A stretch of 14,922 bases of DNA from Nocardioidaceae bacterium. GTDB taxonomy: Bacteria > Actinomycetota > Actinomycetes > Propionibacteriales > Nocardioidaceae. The stretch covers positions 1 to 14,922 of the forward strand of contig JACCUS010000487.1 in the NCBI GenBank assembly GCA_013811715.1, given 5' to 3'. A program made the translations under genes and the position numbers. A model generated the notes under the pieces. It saw only the letters and a list, made by a program, of their open reading frames with translations, was not told the DNA's origin and made no database searches. Shown here in pieces: positions 6,115-14,170 of this stretch (its first letter is position 1; every line of letters begins with the position of its first letter).

Positions 6115-9096
6115 ATGATGGGGGACGTGCCACCTGACCGACGTGCCACGTCCCCTCTCATCGGAAGGGCCGACGACCTCGAGCGCCTCTCCGGGCTCAC
6201 CGGGGGAGATCAAGACGGTGCTCGATCGAGCAGCGTCTTGATCGCGGGTGACGCCGGGGTGGGCAAGAGTCGGCTGCTCGCCGAGCTGGCCCAGCAGGCG
6301 GGCGCTGATGGGCGCCGTGTGCTGGTCGGTCACTGCATGGATTTCGGCGACAGCGCGCTTCCGTACCTGCCCTTCACGGAGGTGTTCGGCAGGCTGGCCG
6401 CCGATTCACCCGGTCTCACCGACTCACTCGTCGAGGCGCACCCGGCTGTGACTCGGCTGATGCCGGGCAGACGCCTGCTGTCCGCCGCCCTCGCGGAAAG
6501 AGTCGACCATCTCGACCGCGGCGAGCTCTTCGAGTCCGTGCATGCCGCGATGGAGCAGCTGGCCCATGCGGCCCCTGTGCTCTTCGTCATCGAGGACGTC
6601 CACTGGGCCGACCAGTCGACAACCGAGCTGCTCAGTTTCCTCTTCGCCCGCCAGTTCTCCGCGCCGGTCGCCCTGGTGGCGTCGTACCGCAGCGACGATC
6701 TGCATCGGCGCCACCCCCTGCGCACGTCCCTCGCCGAATGGTCCCGACTGCCGGCTGTCACCCGCATCCAGCTGCAGCGTCTCAGCGACGCCGACGTGCG
6801 CGCGCTCGTACACGCCATCCAGCCGGCTCAGCTGCCGGAGAGCGACGTCCACGCCATCGTCCGGCGGGCCGAGGGGAACGCCTTCTTCACCGAGGAGCTG
6901 GTCGTGGCGACCGAGCTGGGCGGGAGAGCGCTGCCGTGGGACCTCGCCGACCTGCTGCTCGTGCGGCTCGACCGCCTCGACGACGACGCCCGGCAGGCTG
7001 TCAGAGCCGCCTCCGCGGCCGGCCGCAGGGTGTCGCATCGACTGCTGTCCCGCGTTGTTGGCCTCGACGAGGCATCGCTCGACCGGGCGGTCCGCTTGGC
7101 GGTCGAGTCCAACGTGCTCGTGCCGGTCGGCGCCGACAGCTACGCCTTCCGGCACGCGTTGCTCTCGGAGGCGGTGTACGACGACCTGCTGCCAGGCGAA
7201 CGCGTCCGGCTGCACGCCGCCTACGCCGAGGCGGTCCAGACCAACGAAGTCGACGGGACCGCCGCCGAGCTGGCTCGGCACGCCCGAGCCGCGGGCGACG
7301 TACCCACTGCCGTCCGGGCGAGTGTGGAGGCCGGCGACGACGCCATGTCGGTGGGCGGTCCCGAAGAGGCCGCGCGCCACTACGAGAACGCGCTGGCCCT
7401 CATCACCACTCGGCCGGCCGACGGCCACGCCGAGGCGACGACCGACACGGTGAGCCTCACGGTCAAGGCCAGCGAGGCGATCACCGCAGCCGGACATCTG
7501 CACCGCGCCGTCGCCCTCGTGCAGGATCGGCTGGCCCAGTTGCCCACCGAGTCACCCCCGTTGCCGCGCGCACAGCTGCTGATCGCGCTGGCGGCCGCAT
7601 CGCTCATCGCCGACACCACGGTCGACGAGCTGGAGACGACGACACGAGCGCTGAGCCTGGTACCCGCGGAGCCGCCTAGTCCGATGCGCGCTCAGCTGCT
7701 CAGCCTGCACGCCCGCGCGAACGCCGACAGGCGACGTGACGACGAGGCGGTCCGCTGGGCCGGTGAGGCCATCAGCGCCGGTGAGGTGCTCGGCCTGGCG
7801 CAGGTGGTGGCCGACGCGACCACGACGCTGGCGCGTCTCGAAGAGCGGGCGGGCAACCCCGAGGACTCCAAACGTGTCCTCGAGAAGATCGTCGACAAGG
7901 CGAAGGAGGACGGCGACGTGGTGGCCGAGCTGCGCGGCCTGCACCACCTGGGCGGACTGCACTTCGAGGCGGCCAACTTCGACGAGGCGCTGCCGGCCTA
8001 TGAGTTGGCGTCTCGCCGCGCTGTCGAGCTGGGAAGGCCGTGGGCACCGTACGGCATCGACGCCCGGATGATCGCCGGCCTTACCGCCTACATCACCGGC
8101 GACTGGGACACCGCGCTGCGCATCGTCGACGTCACTGGGCAGTCGCCTCCGGGTATGGCTGAGGCGGGGCTGGCCTCCGTCGCCCTTGCGGTGGCGGCCG
8201 GCCGGGGTGACCGCAGAGCTCTCGACCGTCTCCCCAACGTCCGGGACTGGTGGAGCCGCGACGGCATGGTCGCGATCGTCAGCGGCGGCGCCGCCATCGA
8301 CCTGTACGGCGACAGAGGCGACTTCGCCGCTGCTCAAACGGTCCACGACGACGCCGTGCGTGCGGTGACCGAGCTGTGGCAGGTGCAGGCGTTCGCGGCG
8401 CAGATCCGGTTGAGCGGCCTGGCCCTCGGCCAGCTGGCTTCGCAGGCCGCCAGAACGGCAGCCTCCGAACGGCCGGGGCTGGCGGGGCGTGGCGACCACC
8501 TGTTCGGGGTCGCGGGTAACGCTGCCGACCTCGGCCATCTCAGTCGGCACAGGATGGGGCCCGAGGGGCTGGCGTGGGTCGCGCGCGTGCGGGCCGAGCA
8601 CACTCGGTTGCGGTGGCTCACCGGCATCGACGCGCCCGACGAAGACGATCTGGTCGCCGACTGGGAGAGGGCCGTGGCCGCGTTCGGGGAGTTCGGGCAC
8701 GCCTTCGAGCTGGCCCGCTCTGAGGCCCGGCTGGCAGCGGTGCTCCGCGCGGTGGGCAGGCCGAACGAGGCTCGCCCCCTCACCGATCGGGCGCGGGTCA
8801 CGGCTCGACGGCTGGGCGCCGAACCCCTCCTTGCGGAGCTGCGCGGTCTCGGCGGCTCGGGCTCCGCGCCGAGCCGGGCACCGACCAGCCGACGCGACGA
8901 GACACTCACCCCTCGCGAGCAGGAGATCTTGGCGCTGGTCGCGCAGGGACGCTCCAACGGCGACATCGCCCGACAGCTCTACATCAGCGCCAAGACTGTC
9001 AGCGTGCACGTCTCGAACATCTTGGCCAAGCTTGGCGCCGGCGGCCGTACCGAAGCCGCCGCGGTCGCCCGCCGTCGAGGCCTGCTGCAGGACTAG
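6115..9096 (+). CDS. Large ATPase-LuxR transcriptional regulator (LAL / MalT-type)
   Basis: A 993-residue cytosolic regulator. The N-terminal AAA/STAND-like ATPase begins SPLIGRADDLERL; Walker A is GDAGVGKS (45-52) and Walker B is VLFVIEDVHWAD (about 155-166). The middle is a long helical TPR-like sensor region. The C-terminus is a LuxR/GerE helix-turn-helix (931-990) starting LTPREQEILALVAQGRSNGD and containing SAKTVSVHVSNILAKL. These proteins usually bind a ligand or partner in the sensor part, hydrolyse ATP and activate transcription. The frame is open to GTG 6058, but that start has no ribosome site; ATG 6115 has GGCGG 8 nt upstream, and ATG 6118 and GTG 6127 are also possible. The gene faces the hyu operon tail to tail and may control neighbouring catabolic genes; its target is not shown by sequence. 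Confidence 0.9.
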   Translation: MMGDVPPDRRATSPLIGRADDLERLSGLTGGDQDGARSSSVLIAGDAGVGKSRLLAELAQQAGADGRRVLVGHCMDFGDSALPYLPFTEVFGRLAADSPGLTDSLVEAHPAVTRLMPGRRLLSAALAERVDHLDRGELFESVHAAMEQLAHAAPVLFVIEDVHWADQSTTELLSFLFARQFSAPVALVASYRSDDLHRRHPLRTSLAEWSRLPAVTRIQLQRLSDADVRALVHAIQPAQLPESDVHAIVRRAEGNAFFTEELVVATELGGRALPWDLADLLLVRLDRLDDDARQAVRAASAAGRRVSHRLLSRVVGLDEASLDRAVRLAVESNVLVPVGADSYAFRHALLSEAVYDDLLPGERVRLHAAYAEAVQTNEVDGTAAELARHARAAGDVPTAVRASVEAGDDAMSVGGPEEAARHYENALALITTRPADGHAEATTDTVSLTVKASEAITAAGHLHRAVALVQDRLAQLPTESPPLPRAQLLIALAAASLIADTTVDELETTTRALSLVPAEPPSPMRAQLLSLHARANADRRRDDEAVRWAGEAISAGEVLGLAQVVADATTTLARLEERAGNPEDSKRVLEKIVDKAKEDGDVVAELRGLHHLGGLHFEAANFDEALPAYELASRRAVELGRPWAPYGIDARMIAGLTAYITGDWDTALRIVDVTGQSPPGMAEAGLASVALAVAAGRGDRRALDRLPNVRDWWSRDGMVAIVSGGAAIDLYGDRGDFAAAQTVHDDAVRAVTELWQVQAFAAQIRLSGLALGQLASQAARTAASERPGLAGRGDHLFGVAGNAADLGHLSRHRMGPEGLAWVARVRAEHTRLRWLTGIDAPDEDDLVADWERAVAAFGEFGHAFELARSEARLAAVLRAVGRPNEARPLTDRARVTARRLGAEPLLAELRGLGGSGSAPSRAPTSRRDETLTPREQEILALVAQGRSNGDIARQLYISAKTVSVHVSNILAKLGAGGRTEAAAVARRRGLLQD
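6208..6243. repeat. 36-bp near-perfect palindrome inside the LuxR-type gene
   Basis: The left arm GATCAAGACGGTGCTCGA (6208-6225) and the right arm TCGAGCAGCGTCTTGATC (6226-6243) pair at 17 of 18 positions with no spacer; the only mismatch is 6218/6233. It lies just before Walker A and encodes DQDGARSSSVLI, a linker that varies in this family. It may be an intragenic operator (for example for autoregulation) or a cruciform/mRNA hairpin. Confidence 0.8.
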
Positions 9097-9137
9097 TGGT
9101 CCCTACCGTCGTGACGAGGTGGATCGCTACGTCGCGG

Positions 9138-11120
9138 CTACAGCAGGTCGACGTCCGCGAAGCGCGCGCCGCCGGAGAGCCGGGCGTAGCCTGGGCCACG
9201 GTCGAAGAACGGCTCACCGCCAGGCTCGGCTCGCTCCGCGCGCTCCTCGCGCAGGCGTTCGCGGAGCTCGTCGGACGCCTTGACATCCACCGCCCAGTTG
9301 CCCCACCCTCCCTGCCGAGACGTCACCTCCCGGCCGACACGCCGCAGTTCCGGGGCAGTAGTTGACGTGTCGGTGAGGATGACGGCGTAGTCGGTGCGGG
9401 CGCCCTCCACCGAGACCTTGCCCCACGCCACGTCGCGCGCGACCTCGTCGTACGGGCGCTCCAGCGGGTCGCCCCAGCCGCCGCCGCCCGTGGTCCGGAT
9501 CCGGATGGTCTCCCCCGCCGCGACCGGCTCGGCGTCGGCGAGCGCGTCGACCTCTCGCTCGGACGGGCCGCCCGGGTCGATCGTCACCTGGAACGGACGT
9601 CCGGCCTTGCCGCCCTTCACGCCCCAGCAGGCGAGGATCGAGCGGTCGGCGATGGACATGAAGTGCGCGTCCACGAGCATCCGGATGTGCTTCTCATACC
9701 CGCACCCGCCCCGATACCGGCCGGCCCCGCCGGAGTCGACGGCCAGCCCCAACCGCTCCACCACGAACGGGAACCGGCTCTCGCTGAACTCGGTCGGCAG
9801 GTTCCGCGAGTCCGGCACGACGTGGATCGTGTCCTCGCCGTCGGCGTAGTACCGGCCCCCCGAGCCCCCACCCAGCACCTCCCGCATCAGATAGGGCGAG
9901 CCGTCGAGGTCGTCGCCGTACACCCCGGTGTAGCGGATCGTCTCCTGGTCGGCCGGCATCCGGCCGTCCACCGCCTTGGCGATCGCCCCCGCGAGCACCC
10001 CGAGCAGCCGCAGGATCACGAAGGTGCGGGCGTTGGTAGGCGCCGGGAAGATCGGCGTCAGCAGCGTGCCCGGCGGCGGGAACCGCATCTCGATCAGCGG
10101 TACGACGCCCTCGTTGACCTCGAGCTCGGCCATCCGCTCCGGGCTGTCGGCGAGGTTGCGCAGGATCGGCGCCAGCCACTTCTTCAAGAAGTTCCCGTCG
10201 GCGTAGTCGCCGCAGTGGTTGATCGGCCCCTTCGCCTGCGGTGCGGTGCCGGTGAAGTCGATGACGAGCCGGCCGCCGTCGTCGGGGAGCTTCGTCAGCG
10301 TGATCTGCTGGGTGTGCAGCCGCGGCTCGTCGACTCCGTCGTGCTCGGCATAGTCCTCCCACACGTACGTGCCGTCGGGGATCTTGGGCAGGATCTCGCG
10401 GCGGAACGTCTCGGTCGTCTTGTCGAGGAGCGCGTCGAAGCACCCCTCCACGGCCTCCTTGCCATACCTGGTGAAGAGCTCGGTCATCCGCCGGGCACCC
10501 ATCAGGCAGGCGGAGCACTCCGCGTCGAGGTCGGCGGCCAGCGACTCCGGCATCCGCGAGTTGCGCGTCATGATCTTCAGCGCCTGCTCGCACGGCACTC
10601 CCCGGTCCCACAGCTTGATCGGCGGCACCATCAGGCCCTCCTCGAACACCGACGTCGCACCCGACGGCATCGAGCCGGGCACCGAACCCCCGATGTCGTC
10701 GTGGTGGCCGAATGCCTGCACGAACGCCACCACCTCCCGCCCCTCGCTGCGCTCCGCGAAGACCGGCGCGGTCACGCACAGGTCCGGCAGGTGGCCGATC
10801 CCGCCCTCGGAGCTGTACACGTCGTTGTGGAAGAACACGTCGCCGGGCCGCATCTGCTCGATCGGGTAGTCGCGCACAACCGGGTGCACGAGCGCCGAGT
10901 AGGAACGGCCGGTCAGCTTGCGCAGGTGGCGGTCGTGGATCCCGGCGCGGTAGTCGTGGGCGTCGCGGATCATCGGCGACCGGGACGTGCGACCGATCGC
11001 CGTCTCCACCTCCATCTCGACCGAGGCGAGGTAGCCCTCGACGATCTCGACCAGGATCGGGTCGACCGCCCCCGACTTGTCAGAACCTCCGCGGCCTATA
11101 GCACATCCTCCTTCTGACAA
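9138..11120 (-). CDS. hyuB: Hydantoinase B / oxoprolinase-type subunit (HyuB)
   Basis: A 660-residue HyuB-family subunit, partner of HyuA in ATP-dependent opening of cyclic amides (N-methylhydantoin, 5-oxoproline, lactams) or in related acetone/acetophenone carboxylases. Visible: DPILVEIVEGYLASVEMEVE start helix; SPMIRDAHDYRAGIHD; FFHNDVYSSEGGIGHLPDL, the metal-site region, here with an altered EGG stretch where relatives have GGTHLPD; GHHDDIGGSVPGSMP; DFTGTAPQAKGPINH; GRYRGGCGYE; and TTGGGGWGDPLERP near the C-terminus. About 100 residues follow that motif, a longer tail than I expect. The TTG at 11120 is the only practical in-frame start that keeps the N-terminal helix. It overlaps hyuA by 25 nt, and GGAGG stretches lie downstream rather than upstream of it, so the exact start is uncertain. 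Last gene of the operon. Confidence 0.88.
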   Translation of the reverse strand: MSEGGCAIGRGGSDKSGAVDPILVEIVEGYLASVEMEVETAIGRTSRSPMIRDAHDYRAGIHDRHLRKLTGRSYSALVHPVVRDYPIEQMRPGDVFFHNDVYSSEGGIGHLPDLCVTAPVFAERSEGREVVAFVQAFGHHDDIGGSVPGSMPSGATSVFEEGLMVPPIKLWDRGVPCEQALKIMTRNSRMPESLAADLDAECSACLMGARRMTELFTRYGKEAVEGCFDALLDKTTETFRREILPKIPDGTYVWEDYAEHDGVDEPRLHTQQITLTKLPDDGGRLVIDFTGTAPQAKGPINHCGDYADGNFLKKWLAPILRNLADSPERMAELEVNEGVVPLIEMRFPPPGTLLTPIFPAPTNARTFVILRLLGVLAGAIAKAVDGRMPADQETIRYTGVYGDDLDGSPYLMREVLGGGSGGRYYADGEDTIHVVPDSRNLPTEFSESRFPFVVERLGLAVDSGGAGRYRGGCGYEKHIRMLVDAHFMSIADRSILACWGVKGGKAGRPFQVTIDPGGPSEREVDALADAEPVAAGETIRIRTTGGGGWGDPLERPYDEVARDVAWGKVSVEGARTDYAVILTDTSTTAPELRRVGREVTSRQGGWGNWAVDVKASDELRERLREERAERAEPGGEPFFDRGPGYARLSGGARFADVDLL

Positions 11121-13195
11121 GTCGGTGTGAGCAGGAGATTGCCAAAGGGGTCGACACGCGCCTCGAACCCGAGATGCAGCGGGAGGGTCGATGAGAACTC
11201 CTCGACGACCGCCGGCCCCGCCACCACATCGCCGTACCCGAGCCCGGCCCGGTCATAAATCGTCGCCTCGACCCAGTCGTCGAAGCAGACCTGACGAGTG
11301 CCGGTGACCGCGGTCTGGGCGCCACTCCCCTGCCGCACCCGGCGGATCTCGGGCTTGCGGATCGGCCCGATCCCGCTCACCCTGAGGTTGACCCACTCGA
11401 CCTCCTGCCTGGCGTCGTCGCGGAAGTCGTAGCCGTACAGCCGCCGGTGCTCCTCGTGGAACGCGTGGGCCACCCGGTCGGCGACCCCGCCGGTCAGCGG
11501 GCCGGCCGGCACCTCCACCCGGACCTCGTAGGCCTGGCCGAAGTAGCGCAGGTCGGCGGTGCGATCGAAGCGCCGCACGTCCGTAGCGAAGCCCTCGCGC
11601 GCCAGCGCCTCATCGGCCGCGGCGGTGAGTGAGCCCACGATCGCCTGCAGCGCGGGGACGTCGAGCCGGGAGTGCCGGGTCACCGCGGTCTGCACGTAGT
11701 CGTTGCGGACGTCGACGGTGAGCAGCCCGTACGCCGACAGGTTGCCCGGGTCGAGAGGTACCACAGCACCACGCAGCCCCAGGATGTCGACGAGCCGGCA
11801 GGCGAGCAGCGAGCCCGAGCCGCCGAACGTGACCAGCTGGAAGTCCCGCACGTCCAGCCCGCGCTTGACCGTGATCTGGCGCAGCGCGTTGGCTTGGTTC
11901 CAGGCCGAGATCTCCAACGTGCCGGTCGCCGCCGCCTCCAGCGACAGGTCGAGCTTGCCGGCCAGATCCGCGAGGCCAGACCGGGCGAGCTCCACGTCCA
12001 GCGGCACCTCACCGCCCAGCAGGTGTGGCGGGATCCGGCCCAAGACGACGTGAGCGTCGGTGATGGTCGGCTCGACTCCGCCGGTTGCGTAGCACAGCGG
12101 GCCGGGGTCGGCGCCGGCCGACCGAGGGCCGACCTTCAAAGCCCCCTCGGGGCTGATCCGAGCGATCGACCCGCCACCTGCCCCGACGGTCACCACGTCG
12201 ATCATCGGGATCTTGCTCGGGTAGCCGCCGACCGTCCCCTCCGTGGTCAGCGCCGGCTGTCCGTCGACGACCACGGCCACGTCTGTCGACGTACCGCCGC
12301 CGTCGCAGGTGACGACCGCGTCGAAGCCGGCCGAGTGCGCTACCACCGCGGCCCCCAGCGCGCCGGCGGCCGGGCCGGAGAGCACGGTGGTGATGGGCTG
12401 GTGCACCACCTCGTCGGCCGACAGAACTCCGCCGTTGGACTTCATCACGTAGAACGGGACCCGGCGCGGCTGGTCGGAGTCCGGGGAGGTGAAGGCGTCG
12501 AGCCGGCCGGTGATGGTGGCGACGTAGCGGCGGATGTCCGGCTTGACGGCCGCGTCGACCAGGGTCGTGACGGAGCGTTCGTACTCCCGGTACTCGCGCA
12601 GCACCTCCGACGAGATCGAAACCACCGCCTCCGGGTGCACCCTGCTGATCACCGCACGCATCGCCAGCTCGTGCTCGGGGTTGGCGTAGGAGTGCAGGAG
12701 GCAGACACCGATCGTGCCGATGCCGGCGTCCTTGAAGAACCGTGCCGCGGCCTCGGCGGACGCCTCGTCGAAGGGGCGGATCTGTGCGCCGTCGTGCGCG
12801 AGCCTGCCCCGGACGGTCTTGACGCGGTCGGCGGGCACGATGCGTGGCGGCTTCACCCAGAAGTAGGAGTTGCCGTAGCCGTCCGGCACGGACTGTCGGG
12901 CGATCTCGAGCACATGCGCGTAGCCCTCGGTGGTGACGAATCCGAGGTCATCGACCTTGCCCTCGAGCAGCTTGTTGGTGGCGACCGTCGTGCCGTGCGA
13001 CACCGCGGAGAGAGCGTCGCCACTCGAGCCGAGCAGGGCCAGGACCTTGTCGATCGCGGTCATGAAACCGACGGCTGGGTCGGCGGGCGTCGACGGTGTC
13101 TTGGTGGCGACGAGCTCCCCGGTGTCCTCGTCGACCGCGACCACGTCGGTGAACGTGCCACCGGTGTCGACGCCGATCCTGATCCGGCGGCTCAC
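11096..13195 (-). CDS. hyuA: Hydantoinase A / oxoprolinase-type ATPase subunit (HyuA)
   Basis: A 699-residue HyuA-family subunit of the sugar-kinase/Hsp70/actin ATPase fold, which phosphorylates the substrate amide using ATP. Visible: phosphate-1 loop GVDTGGTFTDVV (8-19); AVSHGTTVATNKLLEGK (64-80); SNGGVLS and VLSGPAAGALGAA (253-283); phosphate-2 region TCDGGGTSTDVAVV (296-309); and a C-terminal YFGQAYEVRVEVP. Length is typical. The frame is open another 280 codons upstream, but that stretch is a shadow of the nitrilase gene. The GTG at 13195 begins MSRRIRIGVDTGGT, and its GTGA overlaps the upstream stop by 4 nt, implying translational coupling. Hydantoinase versus other cyclic amide activity cannot be settled from motifs. 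Confidence 0.92.
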   Translation of the reverse strand: MSRRIRIGVDTGGTFTDVVAVDEDTGELVATKTPSTPADPAVGFMTAIDKVLALLGSSGDALSAVSHGTTVATNKLLEGKVDDLGFVTTEGYAHVLEIARQSVPDGYGNSYFWVKPPRIVPADRVKTVRGRLAHDGAQIRPFDEASAEAAARFFKDAGIGTIGVCLLHSYANPEHELAMRAVISRVHPEAVVSISSEVLREYREYERSVTTLVDAAVKPDIRRYVATITGRLDAFTSPDSDQPRRVPFYVMKSNGGVLSADEVVHQPITTVLSGPAAGALGAAVVAHSAGFDAVVTCDGGGTSTDVAVVVDGQPALTTEGTVGGYPSKIPMIDVVTVGAGGGSIARISPEGALKVGPRSAGADPGPLCYATGGVEPTITDAHVVLGRIPPHLLGGEVPLDVELARSGLADLAGKLDLSLEAAATGTLEISAWNQANALRQITVKRGLDVRDFQLVTFGGSGSLLACRLVDILGLRGAVVPLDPGNLSAYGLLTVDVRNDYVQTAVTRHSRLDVPALQAIVGSLTAAADEALAREGFATDVRRFDRTADLRYFGQAYEVRVEVPAGPLTGGVADRVAHAFHEEHRRLYGYDFRDDARQEVEWVNLRVSGIGPIRKPEIRRVRQGSGAQTAVTGTRQVCFDDWVEATIYDRAGLGYGDVVAGPAVVEEFSSTLPLHLGFEARVDPFGNLLLTPTCQKEDVL

Positions 13196-14130
13196 TGGGT
13201 CCGCTCGTCGGTATGCCTCGGGCCGGTGGCGCGGCGGTACCCGAACGCGGTGGCCCCCGGCGAGCTCAGGGTGTCGAGGTGGTTCTTGATCAGCGCCAGG
13301 TTGCGGTCGGCCAGGTGGTCGAAGCCCTGCCGGACGCTGCTGCCGGGGGTGAGCGAGGTCATCGCCTGCCCGGGGTCGAGGCGGGCGGTCACCCACTGCT
13401 CGTACGTCGACCCGCGCGCCACCACCTCGGCGGTCGGCGTGACGATCATCGAGTTGCCGAAGTAGAGGGTGCCGGCCGGGTCGGCGCCGGTCGCGTTGGC
13501 GCCGATGACGTAGACGTGGTTGTCGTAGGCGCGGGCCCGGTTGGTGAGCTCCCAGATGTCGGCGCTGCGGAGTAACGCCGACGGCCGGACGATCACCTCG
13601 GCCCCCTGCAGCGCGAGGATCCGCGACAGCTCGGGGAAGTCGCCGTCGAAGCAGACGATCATCCCGATCCGGCCGAGCGCGGTGTCGACCACGCAGGCGT
13701 CGCCGCCAGGTGTCGTCCAGCCCCCGTTGGTGACGATCTCGGTGCAGAAGGGGTGGGTCTTGCGATAGACGCCGAGCGTCGACCCGGCCGGGCCGACCAT
13801 GACCGAGGCGTTGTAGACGATGCCACGCTGCGGGCCGCGCTCGTAGGCGCCGTACACGAGGTGGATGCCGAGGTCGTGCGCGACCTCGTGGAGCGGCTGG
13901 GTCGGCCGGCCGGGGATCTCGGCGACGACGTCCCAGAGCTCGTCGGGGCCGAGGCCGTGGGAGAAGCCCGTCGTACACGTCTCCGGCAGCACGACGAGGT
14001 CGGCTCGGCTCTCCGCCACGCAGGAGCGGACCCACTCCACGCAGTGGGCGACGTTGGCGTCGACCGACTCCGAGGTGAGCGGGTCGGGTCTGGGCTGCAC
14101 CTGGAGTGCGGCGGCGGTGAATGCGCGCAT
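13192..14130 (-). CDS. Nitrilase-superfamily carbon-nitrogen hydrolase (amidase / N-carbamoylase-like)
   Basis: A 312-residue cytosolic enzyme with the Glu-Lys-Cys triad of the superfamily: VVLPETCTTGF (Glu50), YRKTHPF (Lys124) and GMIVCFDGDFPE (Cys160). The EVIVRPSALL and RARAYDNHVYVIGANATG segments are also typical. Relatives cleave N-carbamoyl amino acids, 3-ureidopropionate, omega-amides or simple amides; the CFDGDFPE form resembles amidase and N-carbamoylase branches more than true nitrilases. The ATG at 14130 has CGGAGG 7-8 nt upstream. The gene sits between coxG-like and hyuA, overlapping hyuA by 4 nt, so it probably hydrolyses the linear ureide or amide that HyuAB releases, or feeds HyuAB. 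The substrate is inferred from context only. Confidence 0.88.
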   Translation of the reverse strand: MRAFTAAALQVQPRPDPLTSESVDANVAHCVEWVRSCVAESRADLVVLPETCTTGFSHGLGPDELWDVVAEIPGRPTQPLHEVAHDLGIHLVYGAYERGPQRGIVYNASVMVGPAGSTLGVYRKTHPFCTEIVTNGGWTTPGGDACVVDTALGRIGMIVCFDGDFPELSRILALQGAEVIVRPSALLRSADIWELTNRARAYDNHVYVIGANATGADPAGTLYFGNSMIVTPTAEVVARGSTYEQWVTARLDPGQAMTSLTPGSSVRQGFDHLADRNLALIKNHLDTLSSPGATAFGYRRATGPRHTDERTQ

Positions 14131-14170
14131 GGTCTGGCCTCCGGCCTACACGGTACGTCGTTGTGGCAGG

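Noticed and set aside
7552..9009. 485-codon open frame antisense to the LuxR-type gene
   Set aside because: Composition is typical of a shadow frame; the plus strand carries the continuous ATPase-TPR-HTH protein.
9097..9137. Terminator between the convergent LuxR-type gene and hyuB
   Set aside because: Only 4-bp stems (for example GGAC/GTCC) could be formed; too weak to call.
9663..11117. 484-codon open frame antisense to hyuB
   Set aside because: No domain sense; HyuB motifs lie on the minus strand.
11672..13465. 597-codon open frame on the plus strand antisense to hyuA
   Set aside because: His/Arg/Gly-rich with no motifs. It mirrors the GC-rich hyuA codons, and HyuA signatures on the minus strand are unambiguous.
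13196..14035. Possible fusion of hyuA to a 280-residue N-terminal extension
   Set aside because: The extension is Arg/Pro-rich shadow sequence of the nitrilase gene; the GTG at 13195 gives a normal HyuA N-terminus.
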